A stretch of 64,000 nt of DNA from Primula veris (GCA_963682055.1 OY821750.1:8372501-8436500); one strand, 5' to 3'. Numbered from the stretch's first letter, positions 1 to 16,260 are shown. The notes: a model not told the origin generated them from the sequence alone. Numbers and translations are program-made.

Positions 1-84
1 ATTCAAATTTGGGTGATTCCCATACACTTACATGTAAGTTATTTTGTAACTTTTAGATTATCTATGTTAAATAAATCTTATCGG

Positions 85-260
85 GATTATACCATCCCAA
101 CCCGTCGGGTACCTTGGGTATCCGAGTTGTCGGGTACCATTAATATCGGGCTCGGAATCGGGAGCAAAAGATGGTTCTCGACATTCATCGGGTCGGGATT
201 CGGGTTAATGGGCTTTGGGTCGGCTCTCGTCCCGATCCCACCCCCAACTAATAGTACTAT
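85..260. repeat. CGGG-rich low-complexity patch
   Basis: Short variants of CGGGT/CGGGA recur about ten times within some 170 bases, in strong contrast to the AT-rich surroundings. Such patches are common at the ends of plant DNA transposons (hAT-type subterminal repeats), but no terminal repeat or target duplication was found here, so the origin is unproven. It reads as open frames on both strands only because it is GC-rich; no domain is recognisable. Bases 261-784 show nothing beyond AT-rich sequence. Confidence 0.35.
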
Positions 261-1309
261 AGTAGTAATAAATTTGCAAAATTGTGGGTTTTTTCTCAAA
301 CTTTTAAGGTAAATATTTCCCCAATATCAATTCTTATTCTCGAACAGTATGTATCTCTTTAATTTGGTATCACTATCTGAGCTCGTATGTACATCATATG
401 CATTTTTTACTTAACGTAAACCATAGCATTTCTTTGTTGAGAAAAAATTAACCTTAATCAGTAGATAATACTTAGTTATTAGTTAATATTTATAAAGTTG
501 TAAGATGTTTCAATTTTATTTCATCTGTAAATATAGATAGCAAGATAAAATGGTATATTCGTCTTTTCTCAACCTAAAAAGGTAAAAAAGTACACATTAT
601 ATCAAACAAAATTTCATTTTAAAAAATATGCTTTTACACCACTAAGCAAACAACATTTACATACTTAAAATTAAACATTAAAATTATATTTTTCTACCTC
701 CAAAAAATAAGTATACTTTTGTACGTATAAAATGTGACCAAACGAGACCAATCTACTAGACTTATTTAACAAAAAACCAAGCTCTTCACACTTTCTTTCA
801 CTTGGATCAATACTATCAAATTTAAAAAATATATATTAACTGATTCAAAAATAATACTCCATATTAGCATCATAAAATAATATATTAGTATCGGAAAATA
901 ATATAATAATATCAAAAAATTATACAGTAGTATCTTTATTGAATAAGAAAATACTACCAAATTCAACAAAAATAATATAGTACACTCTAAAAATAATATA
1001 GTAGTGTTTAACACAAATTTTCACCAAGTGCTGAAAACAGAAAAAATGAATGCGAAGCAAAGTAAATTTTATTTATCAATTAATTTGCGGGTACAATCTC
1101 TGATAATTTCTAAAATAAAATATAGAAATAAAAGTCATTTGATTCTCCTCTTCGAACAATTTGTGATGGCTTGAAATGATGTTGTAGACTCTCTGATGAA
1201 TTTTGTTGAGTTTGCTGAAGTTGAGTAAAATTCTTCGGGTTTGATGAATAACTTTGCAGTTTTGTTGATTTCGTTGACGATCTTGACGTTCATTGGATTT
1301 GGTGAAAAA

Positions 1310-1800
1310 CTTAGAGATTTTGATCTACAGAAACGTGTTTTTGCCTTTGTGTAGTCGTTCCTGAAGATCGAATGCCGATTTGTTGTAGATTTCTTGAGTG
1401 GAGATCTTTAGATTTGTTGAAGAACTTTGAAGACTTTGATTTGCAGAAACGTCTTGCTTACTGCTTGTAGTCGTTCCTGAATATCGAATGCCGATTTGTT
1501 GCGGAACTTTTTTAGATTTGGTGAAGAACTTTGAAGACTTTGATTTGCAGAAACGTCTTGCTTATTGTTTGTAGTCGTTCCTGAAGATCGAAGACAGATT
1601 TGTTGTAGGAGTTCTTCAGATTTGGGGAAGAACTTGAAGATTTTGATCCGTAGAAACGCATTGCTTGCTGCTTTTAGACGTTCTTAAAGATCTAAGGCAG
1701 ATTTGTTGTAGAAGTTCTTCAGATTTGGGGAAAAACTTGAAGATTTTGATCCGTACTGCTTGCTGCTTTTAGACGTTCTTGAAGATCGAATGACAAGTTT
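1310..1800. repeat. Degenerate tandem repeat, five units of about 95-116 bp
   Basis: A block containing GTAGTCGTTCCTGAAGATCG, a downstream GATTTGTTG and GAAGAACTTTGAAGA recurs with starts near 1351, 1467, 1571, 1674 and 1769. Unit length shrinks from 116 to about 95 bp and similarity falls towards the high-coordinate end. The array lies downstream of a minus-strand TATA box, so it would form a repeated transcribed leader if that promoter is used. The 95-codon open frame across 1719-2006 (minus) has no recognisable domain and was not called as a gene. Confidence 0.6.
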
Positions 1801-2010
1801 ATTGCAAATTTGTTGCAGACTTTGAAGGCGTTCATTGAGGCCGGAGTATGCAGAGCTTCCCCTAGGAGTTGATCCCCTGACGTTTGTGGAGAAGCGGAGC
1901 TGATTCCCTGGCGGCCGTGGAGGAGCGGAGCTGATTTCCTGGCATATGTGGAGGAGCTTCTTTCTCTAGTCTTCAAGACTTTTTTATTGTTCTTATCCCC
2001 CCCCACCCCT

Positions 2011-2020
2011 CTATTTATAG
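2011..2020 (-). promoter_or_regulatory. TATA box (CTATAAATAG), minus strand
   Basis: CTATAAATAG is a consensus plant TATA box. It is followed on the minus strand by a G-rich stretch and, some 35 bases on, a purine-rich potential start region leading into the tandemly repeated leader. No protein-coding gene follows, so this may be the promoter of a transposon or solo LTR. Usage is inferred from sequence only. Confidence 0.4.
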
Positions 2021-2605
2021 CTTTTGGAGTGGGCTTTTAATTGCAAGGACACCTCCATAAGTTTTGGCTCATTATCATATAAGATCAACACTTGTCATTT
2101 GATTTAAATTTAGTATTTGTAGTTTGAAAACATTTTAATGAGTTCTATAGTTTTAAGAAACTCTTCGTTTGCTCCATACTAAATGAGTCTTAACAAAAAA
2201 AAAATACTTTTATTTTATTTTAATTTACTATCTTAATTTTATGTGATAATAAATTATAATTTCTTTTCTTTTAAATTACTAATAACTTCTTTTCTATTTA
2301 AATTTGGAGATTAGTAATCAATTTAATTTTGTTTAAAAGATACGTGGCGTATTTTTAATGGCCGTAAATTTTACGTGTCAACAAGTAGTATCGAAAAATA
2401 ATATAGTAGTATCGAACAATAATATAGTAAAAAAATAACATATCAATATTTTTATTGAATCTGATAGTATTTTACTATTTTTATTAGAATTGGTAGTATT
2501 TTCATGAGTTTGGTAGTATTTTTATTGAATTTGGTACTACTTTTGTTGAATGTGGAGTATTTTTGTTGAATTTGATTGTAATAACCCAAGTGAAAGAAAC
2601 ATTTT

Positions 2606-5200
2606 GACATACCTGAAATAAATATTGGAATAATTTTGTTTTTGCTAAATAAATTGATCCCTATTTAAAATTTATAAAACCAAAATAATTAAACTTCTCT
2701 TTCTTTCATCAAATAGTTTAAGCCTAGACAACATTCACCTTTTGTCACATATCATCATACCATTTTCACACTTCTAGTAACATTCAATTTCCTAAAGTTT
2801 AACTTGAGAAACAAAAATGGAAAACGGTATTATAACGGAAAACGAGAAACGGGAACGAAAACCCCGCCTCAAAATGGTATTTCCTACCGATCCATGCTAT
2901 TCTTCATAGAGTCTAATTTTTTTTAAGTGAAACGGGAAATGCCGGAATAGTTAAAAAAATTCGAGTAAAATATATATGAAACTTACATGAATTTATGACT
3001 TGTCCAATAACAATGTGAAGAAATGCTCAATTTCTCACACTTTAACAGAGATAAAAATAGCCAATGTTTGAGTAATCAAACATATTATTTATTAAAATAT
3101 CATATACTCTATTTTTATAAAGTTGATTTATGCATTCATTTCCTTTACTATTATTGTAAAAAAAATTCTTGAGGTTATAGTAAAATTATTTTTTACATTA
3201 TTAAAGTTATTAAGAAACATTCTTTAAGATTTTACTTTTTTCACTTGGGTTTTTAAAGTTTCCTCTAAAGTCTTAAAATAGTATGGTTTCCGCTTCCGAA
3301 ACACATTTTTAGGAAAACACATTTTCTACCCTAAACAGAGTTTCCCATTAAGTATACATTGAACAACAGTCTTATATTGTTGTGCAACGAGCACGTAATT
3401 CAACTCTCAGATTTCTCCTAATTTGATGATTCTTACAACAGTCGCACTAAGTGGTAGTTGGTTAGAATTTTTTCCCTCTTGGGATCTACCTAACTCAAAT
3501 ACAAATGTACTAAGGACCTAATATAGTAATATGACATTCCTCTCTTGGGAATGGGGTAGCAACTGTACTCTTTTTTACAGCTGCTGTTCATATACTTCAT
3601 TTGAACCGTTCATCTATCATCCAATGGTTGACAAAATTATGTATTATTTAGATTTGATTTTTTAAGCTTAACTTGTTATTTATAAGGACCGTTAGATTAC
3701 AAATAAACGGCTGTAATTCTACATGAGCAAAAAAATACATGAGCTACCTTGTTTCCTAACTCTCTATGGCGAACCCATGATCATTTTATGACATATTATA
3801 ATTATGATATTTTTTCCTATCATTAGATGCTCAAACGCTAAAACCGAAAATATTCAATAAAAAACCGGGTTCCTCTAAAATATAGATAATGCAAGTGCAA
3901 CATACCCTTTTTAGCTACTTCGAAATCGAGGTTAAAGAAGAGTACTTTCATTATGGGAAAGGGTCTTTTGTGAACATTTATCAAAAAATACATGCAACTT
4001 TAGTAATATAAAAGGACATACAAGACTCGTTTGCTAATATATTTACAAAACAAGGCCTATGTGTAAAATCTATAATTCTCTTACAATAAAATAAAATTGC
4101 ATTTTTGTATAATAAAATAAAAATACTGCTAGTAGTGGTAAACTTAATCCCACTAAATAGTTGAATTTTATTCACCAGCTAAAAAAAAAAAAGGAAAAAA
4201 AAAACCCAATTAGTCTAAATATCAAAAGATCTAATCTTTTACCTTTGTTTCAATCTATCTTTAACTACAATTGATTGGGCTTCAAATTACAGGTTATTTA
4301 ATTCATTATTCTATTTTCTTTATATTATATAGGGGTTTTCTTAAATTGATTGCCAAGGTTTAGAATCAGATTGATAGCTTTTAATTTTCTTCTGCCCTTT
4401 TATTTGTTTAAGCAATTATTTATATTTTATTAATCAATCGAAAGAACCGGTATTTAATTCTATTTTTGTGAATAGGCAATTTGTTAATGTTCTTACTGAG
4501 GGCAGAAATTTTGCTTAAACATGATTTTTTATTTGTTTTTTTAATGTGCATTATCCATGGTATTTCGGTACCAATGTTATTTATTATAAAAAAAAATGGG
4601 TCATAAATTCTGTTGTTATTGTTTAACCTCGAGGGCGTTGAAGATCATTTTTGTAAGTACTGGGTATAATAACTTGGATTTTTATGATTCAAGAACATGT
4701 GAGGTTCTTATAGCAAGCAATACCTATTTAATTTTGAGAAGTAATGTTTATTTTGTTAAGTATTTTGTTTCATATTTTTCAGTAAAATGATTTACTTTCC
4801 ACCTATATTGTAGTCATTGATTTTCGTACTCGCAAAGTAAAGGAAGTACAGTTTTTACACCTATGACGGTAAAAAATCTACCAGGAATTTTTTTTCCATC
4901 TTTATAATAGTAATACAAACTTTTGTAATTAACTAATTATAAGAAGCAACCAAATGAGCCCACACTATGTTGTTGTGCCAGGAACTAGATAGGTGTATCA
5001 AAAATGTCAGTATGTTGGTAGAACCGTAGAAGTATAGTTTTGCTTTGCTGATTTGTTCTATGATTTTATTTTACCGCTTCCGTATGTATATGCAAAATCA
5101 AGTTGGAAGGTGCGGAGCACGACCAAATTGAGAAAAAATGTTCCGTATATAATTACAAACTATGCGAAATAGAATCAGCACTTTCTTGTTAGCCAGTGTG
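2606..5200. other. Intergenic sequence upstream of PTH2
   Basis: No coding region, RNA gene or clear mobile element is seen in this AT-rich stretch. 3560-3740 has MITE-like wording (GAACCGTTCATCTATC and, inverted, GGACCGTTAGATTAC) but no definable ends. The PTH2 transcript must start in the downstream part of this region because a splice acceptor (TATGCAG, ending 5236) precedes the start codon. A 5' UTR exon ending near 4290 (CAAATTACAG before GTTATTT) is possible but not provable. Confidence 0.4.
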
Positions 5201-5262
5201 AAAGCAAAATAGAGACATGAGCCTTCTGTTTATGCAGGTTGTTATTTTACCAACCTCTGGAG

Positions 5263-7750
5263 ATGATAGATATGGCGTGGATAAGTGCCTTTCTAGTAGG
5301 TGCAGGCTGTTTTGCCTTCGGTTACCTCATTAGGGGCCGATACCCTCCTTACATATTTTTATCTAGGAAACGTGTAGCAAAAGCATCTCTATCTATCGAT
5401 GGGAAAAAGAAGAATAAGACCAAAGAACCTCTTGAGATTGAAAAGCTAGCTGCCATTCTCGAAGACTTTAAAATGGTTACACAACTTATCCTCTTTCATT
5501 CTCTATATGTGCATATTAGCACTGATACATATTTATGGGCAGAAGGTGAGAGAATTGTCTGGAACTTATTATTTTGTTTTTGTTTGGTGTTGGACTTAAT
5601 GTAGGTTTTGGTTGTGAGAAACGACTTGAAGATGGGGAAAGGGAAGATTGCTGCTCAATGCAGGTGGATAACGGTTCTTTGTTTAGTTGCTATTTCGTAG
5701 TTGTTATATTTATGCATTGATTTGTTTCTTTTTGTTTTTTTGATGAAAAGTGTGAACTTTCTTCTTGAATTTTGGGTCGTGTGAAAAATGGAATGTTTTT
5801 CACATTTCAGTAGCAAAAGAGTATATTTGTTGCTTGTTCTTCAGTCTGTTCTGGACTTCTGCTAATATATTTGCCTTCATTTGTAGCCATGCCACTTTAG
5901 GTCTCTATAAGAAGATTGTAAATCGAGCTCCCAAAGCTTTGAACAGGTAGTTGACCTACATTGAGACTTGAGAATACATGTTAAGGCTTGTTTAGCTGCA
6001 GTTTTAAGTGCATAGTTTGGCGTAACTGAGGATGAGAAAAAAGCTGGGGTTGTCCAGCTTAAAAGTTTATAGAATTTTCGGCCCAGAAAACTGAAAAGCT
6101 GATCTTTTAAGCTGTTAATTAAAGACCGTGCTTAACAAAAACAAATTGCCCGACTTAGAACTTTCTAACAGACAAGCTTTAAGATGATTTCTAGTTCTGT
6201 ATTTTGCTTTTGGTTATACTTTTTGACATGTTTCATTCATATCCAGGTGGGAGATGTGTGGGCAGGTAAAGGTAGTTGTGAAAATCGAAAGTGAGGAAGA
6301 GTTACTAGTACTGCAAGTAAGTATTGTCTTAATTAATGCATTAAACTTATTTTCTGTTTGTGTTATCACATTTTATCATCTATATTGAAAATCCCTTTTC
6401 TTTTCACAGGAAAAGGCTAAAACCCTTACTATACCAACACATATCGTAATTGATGCAGGGAGAACCCAAATTGCACCAAGTCAGTTCCAATTTAATTTCT
6501 TCTGTTTAACTTCTTTTGCTCTGAGGATTTGGTAGCACTTACACTGTGCTTAGGGAGGGTTACATAAAATTTGCTCATTGGGTAGAGCTATCTATCGATG
6601 GTTATAACTATTCAAATTGATAATGGTTTTTTGTGGCTGGTAATTGCGAATAGTTGAATCTAATAGGTTTACTCTTATCGAACATAGATACTAATTGACT
6701 TAGAATGTGGTAAACAAATAAATTGTAACAAGGCCGGAGAGTTTTTAGAAAGAGAAGCATCCAAAGATGGTGTGATTTATGTATATGGGTTTGTATGAAA
6801 ACTTTATAGGCGGACTAGTTTGCTTGTTTGGAGCAATTGAGCTTGATTTTTGAAGTTGGTTAATTTGCTGAAGACATTGGGTTGAGAAACCAAGTCTTGA
6901 TTTGCTCACGCCATAACTTGAAGTTTAGTTTATACCTGCCCTGTAACTGCTTAGTACATTTTGAAGTTCCAGGCTCTTATTATTTTACATACCTAATTAA
7001 TTTTTGTGCGTTTGTTATATTCCTTCTATTCTTCAGATTCAAGGACGGTAATGGCATTACTAGGTAATTTACTCTTCTTCAATTCTTTATCAACAAGAGA
7101 CAAAAAAAAAAAAAAAAAAAAGAGAACTCCAAATTCGTAATTATTTGGGGAAATATTAAATTTGTGCACCAACTTGTCAGGTTTTAATAAATAGTACCCA
7201 ATTCTACAATATTAAATTTCACAATTTAGACACAATAATTTTTTTTATTAAACCAACATATCAATATCCACAATCTGCACACCGATCTAAACATCTCCTT
7301 ATAGTTATTACACCAACTATTCAAACTACATAAGTGCCTATATTTTAATGCTAGTGTACACATTGTTCAACTTTGTTTAGATTGGTTCGTAGTGCATATC
7401 AACCAATTTGTATATTATTAGTGCTTTTGAATTTGAAATGTTTAACGTTGGTGTCATCATTGTTTCATTTTATATAAGGTTGGAGTCTAAACTGTGAGGG
7501 TTTAATAGTAAGATGTGCTAAGGCTCTGTTTGGTAGAGGACTGATTTTTAGATTTTGAAAATCAATTATTGTTGATAGGTTGATGTACAAAAGTGATATC
7601 TCCCCAAATATTCACTGGCTTTTAGGACCATTCTATACACTCTTCTTCGTGCTTTTCTGAGTTGAATAATTATATTTTATGCATGAATGTGCTTTTGCAG
7701 GACCTGCCGACATGGTTGATGATGTGACAGGTGGACTAAAGCTGTTGTAG
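5263..7750 (+). CDS. PTH2: Peptidyl-tRNA hydrolase 2 (PTH2/Bit1 family), seven coding exons
   Basis: The enzyme cleaves the ester bond of peptidyl-tRNAs released from stalled ribosomes, recycling tRNA. Coding exons: 5263-5475, 5605-5663, 5887-5946, 6247-6316, 6410-6479, 7037-7063, 7701-7750. All introns are GT-AG and phases join without error to 182 codons plus TAG. Residues about 4-24 are a hydrophobic N-terminal membrane segment, then a basic lysine-rich linker, then the PTH2 domain from residue 72 (VVRNDLKMGKGKIAAQC, SHATLGLYK, APKALNRWE, the IDAGRT loop, and the C-terminal DDVTGGLKLL). Length and domain order match plant PTH2 proteins with the N-terminal anchor. The start is the first ATG after a splice acceptor at 5236; a second in-frame ATG lies three codons on. 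An upstream UTR intron is implied. The gene looks intact. Confidence in the family is very high; organelle targeting is not determined. Confidence 0.93.
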
Positions 7751-8565
7751 CAAATTATTCGTTAACGCGGATACATACATGGTTTCTGCTAAGATGAAGT
7801 TGTGCCGTGTGGGGTTCTCAATCACTAGGGTACCTTTTCGCTTATTCGGATGAGGAACTCAACGATTGATCTATTTTCTATTGCTGGGGATAATGATGAA
7901 AAAAATATATTAAATGTCTGTACTGAAATCGACTCTCAGTGATGATAGATTTTTTTTCGTGAGTTCCTTAACGCAAAATTTGTTGAACATCTGAACGAGT
8001 TCAAAATCAAGATGTTAAAGTATTTTTTGTCATTTTGTGCTCTGTTTGATGTGTGTCGATTTGTTCATGAGTTTCTGTGAACTCGAGAATTCTTTTACTT
8101 GTGGAGTAAAAGAAGAAGCTTTGGACTATTCTTTACAACTTACTTTTCAAGAAGGAATACCTTTTAAAACTGATAGGTTATATACAAATAACGTTGAACT
8201 CTCAAGTAAAGAGAAAGGCACGCTCGTTTGGAAAAATAAGCTCATAAATAGTAACTGCTCGTAGGGCTTGTTTTAGTTGCAGCCTTTTAATGCGCTTCTT
8301 GTAAATGTAAGCTGAATTTTAGTTTGTTTTTCAGTTAAAAGAAATGCTTAATGGCTATATTTTCTTTGGGTTTCTAGAGAAAGAAAATTGGAAAGTTTTA
8401 AGTTGGATATATGTTCATCGTTCTTTTGGTCTTTTCCAGACTGAAGTGACCCAGTTTATTTGCTTCGATGTTACTGCTAAACATCGCTTTATTGTTTCTG
8501 CATTTGCTGTAACTTCTTGCCCCCAAGAGCTTGTTTTGTGGATGCATGGTTTTGATAAAAAAAAA
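7751..8565. other. PTH2 3' flank, no gene seen
   Basis: This includes the PTH2 3' UTR (AT-rich, with ATATATTAAATG near 7905) and then unremarkable sequence. Open frames at 8037-8264 and 8344-8664 have no domain, no splice context and poor codon character, and were not called. Confidence 0.4.
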
Positions 8566-9152
8566 TTAGTTCACCGTAAACTAACCAATGAACCAAAACG
8601 ATTTTTTCAAATTGTTACGAAGAATGATAAGAGAATTGAAACCATCCACCAATGTTCTTATTAAACGCACAAATAACAAATCTTCTTCTATGTTACAGTT
8701 CACCATCACCATATATAATAGATTCGAAAAATAGCAGGGTAATCAAATAAAATTTCTAAAACGCATAATTAGTATGTTGTTTTGGTAAGTTTTTAGCTCA
8801 TCGTAAGCTAACCAATGAGCCAAATTGTTTTTTTTTAAATTGTTATGAGCAAATGATAAGAGAATTTATACCATTTGCCAAAGTTCTTATTAAACACACA
8901 AATGACAAATTTTCTTCTTCGTTATAGCTCACCACCACCGTATACAACTGGGATACAAAAAATAACAAGTAATTAAGTAAATTTTCTAAAATGCATTATT
9001 AGTACGTGGTTTTAGTAAGTTTTTAGCTCATAATAAACTAACCGATGAACTAAATTATTATTTTTTAATTGTTATGAGGAATGGTAAGAGAATTTAAACC
9101 ATTCATCATTGTTCTTATTAAATACACAAATGACAAGTCTTCTTCTTCTAAG

Positions 9153-9192
<40 letters not shown>

Positions 9193-9250
9193 CACCATCG
9201 CTATATGTAGTTGGGATTTGAAAAATAGCAACTGAATTAATAAAATTTCT
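8566..9250. repeat. Three tandem copies of a ~228-bp sequence
   Basis: Copies begin near 8568, 8795 and 9025. Each starts with AGTTCACCGTAAACTAACC-like sequence, continues through GATAAGAGAATT and TTCTTATTAAACACACAAATGAC, and ends with AAATTTCTAAAACGCAT. They are about 80 % alike by eye. The third copy is expanded by a TA microsatellite. The unit's last motif reappears once more at about 9587. No coding potential is apparent. Confidence 0.7.
9154..9189. repeat. (TA)18 microsatellite
   Basis: Eighteen uninterrupted TA dinucleotides lie inside the third ~228-bp tandem copy; the other two copies lack the expansion. Confidence 0.95.
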
Positions 9251-9619
9251 AACGCAAAGATAGAGAATCTTCTTGTCTCAAACTATTAATAGGTAATAAG
9301 TAACCTGCGGAAGCATCATTCACCAATATAGAAATATGATTATTAGAAATCAATCTCCATACTCTATCTATCCAGATCTCTGAAAAAACAAATTTTATCA
9401 AAACTGAGATTAAAAAGTGCGAGTAAATTTTGTCATAAACTTTTTTCAAATCGAGCTTAATAGTTATATACCACTATTACTATTTTTATTATTTAGAGTG
9501 GCTATAAACTCTTGGGAAAGTAGAATTCAGAAATAATATTAGGTAAAATTATTCGTTATTGGTATGTAAGAAAAATAAAAATTCTAAAACGCATTATAAA
9601 AAAAAGAAGAAAAAAGAAA

Positions 9620-9705
9620 TCCGACCTACCGGATTCGAACCAGTGACCTAAGGATATCTGTGAACACACTACAGTCCTCCGCTCTACCAACTGAGCTAAG
9701 GTCGG
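9620..9705 (-). tRNA. tRNA-Tyr (anticodon GTA) with 13-nt intron
   Basis: Read on the minus strand, the gene starts CCGACCT and ends AGGTCGG plus discriminator A, giving a seven-pair acceptor stem. The D-arm (TAGCTCAGTTGGTAGAGC, A box), anticodon arm (GAGGA / TCCTT around CTGTAG) and T-arm (TTCGAAT, B box) are all present. The intron at 9656-9668 sits one base 3' of the GTA anticodon, as in all plant nuclear tRNA-Tyr genes. A T-rich tract follows on the minus strand and would end RNA polymerase III transcription. No CCA is encoded, consistent with a nuclear gene. Confidence 0.97.
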
Positions 9706-9814
9706 TTATTGTTATTACTTTTAAATAGTTAGTATTTGTTGATATTCTTAAATTTATCATTTAGCTCAATCAAACCGTGATTAAAAAACATAAACATGAA
9801 TGAAATAACATACG

Positions 9815-10035
9815 CGAAAAACCGGAAAAACCGAACCGAACCGAAAAAAATCGAAAAATTTTCGGGTCGGTTTCGGTTTTCAGTAAAACCGAACCGAAAA
9901 AGACCGAAACTGGACCGAAAAAACCGGTCCGGTTCGGTCCAAAAAATAAAAAGACCGAAACCGAAAAAAACCGAACCGAAAAATATGCTCGATTTTGGTT
10001 TCGGTTTTGCCAAAAACCGAACCGGACCCGGTATC
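9815..10035. repeat. ACCGAA-rich simple-sequence block
   Basis: About 220 bases are made of variants of AACCGAACCG, AAAACCGA and the complementary TTCGGTTT. The block opens with ACCGGAAAAACCGAACCG and closes with AAAACCGAACCGGACCC. This texture is typical of subterminal repeats of plant hAT MITEs, but no clear 8-bp target duplication was found. Open frames on both strands here are composition artefacts. Confidence 0.5.
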
Positions 10036-10039
10036 TGTT

Positions 10040-11160
10040 GAGTAACTTTTCTCATGTATAAAAAGTCTTTTGCAGGATAATGTGATGATGGTTATATGTA
10101 TCAATATACGGATTTTAAATATCTTAAGCTATGTTTCGGTTTCGGTTTCTAGGAACAAGACTCGAGATTGAATAAGAGCAACTATACTTTGCGGCTTAAA
10201 TATTTTAAGCTAGAAAAGCAAATATATAGCCTTTTAACCAGTACGTAGTAAAATGAGCATGACGGACAGGGGCAGTGATTAGTGGAGACCAGTGATAACC
10301 ATCGCAGCACCACAATTTACAGAACGCGATGTTTTGTATATGATTTCTGGGAAGTTTTTAAAATAGTAAGTTCGCAACCTTTGCAAAAAATTACTCCTTT
10401 GTTTTTGGCATATATAGCTAGATAACGAGTCATTTCTCTGCCGGTGATGGCCGACAAATCTGGTTTCTTTGCCGGTAAACTTTTTATGACAATACTGAAA
10501 AATATTATCCTCTAATAAATTTATACGGAGCATGTAGATTCCTTCCTTAGAACGAGAATATAGCAGTCGGGTATTGATTTCTGACTAGAAACATGGAGTA
10601 ATATAGCATGTTCATTCTATAAGATTGCAAACACATAAGAGCAATATAGGTTCCACTTTCACAACTGCTGTCCCATTCTACCCATAAATTTTTTGATGGC
10701 TTAATACTATCAAAATCGCATCACAGAAAATTTTCTATAGGTTATAATTAAACGCAGAATGGTGTGACAGTTATGTATTGATATTGAAAAAACAGCGACG
10801 AGAATTCGCTTTGAAATATCGAGACGAATGCCAAGAATGCACTAATATCTAAATTAACCCACAACACACAATGATAGTACTTAGTACGGAAAAGAAATTT
10901 ATGTGTTGGCGTATCGTCTGAGATTATTATTAACTACATAGACTTCCAAACATTAGAATCAATCACTACACTTTAATCATTCTTAATAAAACAACACTAC
11001 AACATATATCAAATCTACCACTTTGCTAATTATTTAAGTCAACTTTTTTCGAACACAGTTGCTATAACATATTTGAATTCTACCACATTGCTAAATGTTA
11101 TTTCCTAACAGAATCAAGATAAAAGAAGAAAAAAGAAAGAACGAAAAGAATATCGATAGC
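10040..11160. other. Intergenic sequence between tRNA-Tyr and the JmjC gene
   Basis: No gene, repeat array or recognisable element is seen. The part adjoining 11180 is the 3' flank/UTR of the minus-strand JmjC gene. Confidence 0.4.
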
Positions 11161-11180
11161 AATATGTAAGTCTATCAGCC

Positions 11181-15034
<3,854 letters not shown>

Positions 15035-15295
15035 AGCTTGACAAGAATTCAATTACACCTGCAAATAGAACAGTTTCATAAAAAAATGTAATCTGCAATC
15101 ATTTCCCTCAAAAAGTGCACTTATTGAACTTAATTTCACTTATTTTTTTTCTGTTTGTGTCACTCTTATATACAACTAAACAAATGAGCACCAACAGAAA
15201 AAATAGATTTTGTATATGCAACAAAAGTAACAAAACATAAATAAAAAAAAGGTTGCAGTCCAATATTGCTCAGTTGCAATTGATCAAACTGCATA

Positions 15296-16260
15296 AACTT
15301 GTAAAAACTACATACTGATGAAAAAAATCCATTATTATCTCTACTATTTTCATATAACTTTTAAAACTACATACTGATAAAAAATCCATCAGTATGTCTA
15401 CAATTTTCATATAACTTGTAAAAACTACGTACTGATAAAAAATCAATTAGTATCACTACTAATTTCATATCACTTGTAGAAACTACATGCTGATAAAAAA
15501 ATCCATTACTATATCAAAAAAGCCATTAGTATCTCTACTATATTCACATAACATGTAAAAACTACATACTAATAAAAAATCCATCAGTATGTCTACAATT
15601 TTCATATAACTTGTAAAAACTACGTACTGATAAAAAATCAATTAGTATCACTACTAATTTCATATCACTTGTAGAAACTACATGCTGATAAAAAAATCCA
15701 TTACTATATCTACTATTTTCATATAACTACATACTGGCAAAAAAGCCATTAGTATCTCTACTATATTTACATAACTTGTAAAAACTACATACTGATAAAA
15801 AAAAATCAAACTATAACGAAAACTACACTTGAGTCCGCTTTACGTACAATTCAATAAAAACTCTCAACATATTTCCTTTAATTATTTAAACTTCTTAGAA
15901 AGCCCTAAATGAAGTAATAACCATAAGATTAAAACTGAATAGATTAAAACTGAAGTAATAAGTGTAATATCTCTACTATTTTCATAAAACTTGTAAAAAC
16001 TATATACTAATAAAAAATCCATTAGTATCTCCATTATTTCATATAACTTGGAAAAACTACATACTAATAAAAAATCCATTAGCACCTCTACCATTTTCAT
16101 ATAACTTGTAAAAACCACATAGTGATAAAAAAAACCAAAGTATAACGAAAACTACACTTACAATTAAAATGGGAAATCTGAATATATTTCCTTTTAAAAT
16201 TTAAACTTCTTAGAAAGCCCTAACAAAAGAAACAAGCGTAAAATTAAAATTAAAAGAGGT
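15296..16260. repeat. ~60-bp tandem repeats with higher-order duplication, 5' of the JmjC gene
   Basis: About twelve units of roughly 58-62 bp are built on CTTGTAAAAACTACATACTG followed by ATAAAAAATCCATTAGTATC and TCTACTATTTTCATATAA. A block of about 140 bp at 15379 recurs almost unchanged at 15572 (period 193). A different 140-bp block (about 15795-15945, containing TATAACGAAAACTACACTT and TTAAACTTCTTAGAAAGCCC) recurs at about 16130-16260. The array starts roughly 260 bp upstream of the demethylase start codon, so it lies in its promoter or UTR intron. Confidence 0.8.

Larger units (their letters stand above)
785..2605. mobile_element. Composite element bounded by long imperfect inverted repeats
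   Basis: The left end (about 785-1025) and right end (about 2380-2605) are inverted copies. Both carry TTTCTTTCACTTGG at the outer edge, followed inwards by many variants of ATAATATAGTAGTATC and ATACTACCAAATTCAAC. The interior (1030-2380) holds a tandemly repeated leader and a TATA box. Long inverted ends with unrelated cargo suggest a non-autonomous MULE- or foldback-type transposon. No convincing target-site duplication was found, so the class is inference. Confidence 0.4.

Noticed and set aside
1719..2006. 95-codon open frame on the minus strand
   Set aside because: It lies across the tandemly repeated leader, has no recognisable domain, and its start lies in a G run just after the TATA box; better explained as an untranslated leader.
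8037..8664. Two plus-strand open frames after PTH2
   Set aside because: No domain, no splice or promoter context, overlapping a tandem repeat.
9729..10104. Overlapping open frames on both strands
   Set aside because: Produced by the ACCGAA simple repeat; residue composition mirrors the repeat.
15882..16118. 78-codon minus-strand frame rich in Phe/Tyr/Leu
   Set aside because: Its internal repeats simply reflect the ~60-bp tandem DNA repeat upstream of the JmjC gene.
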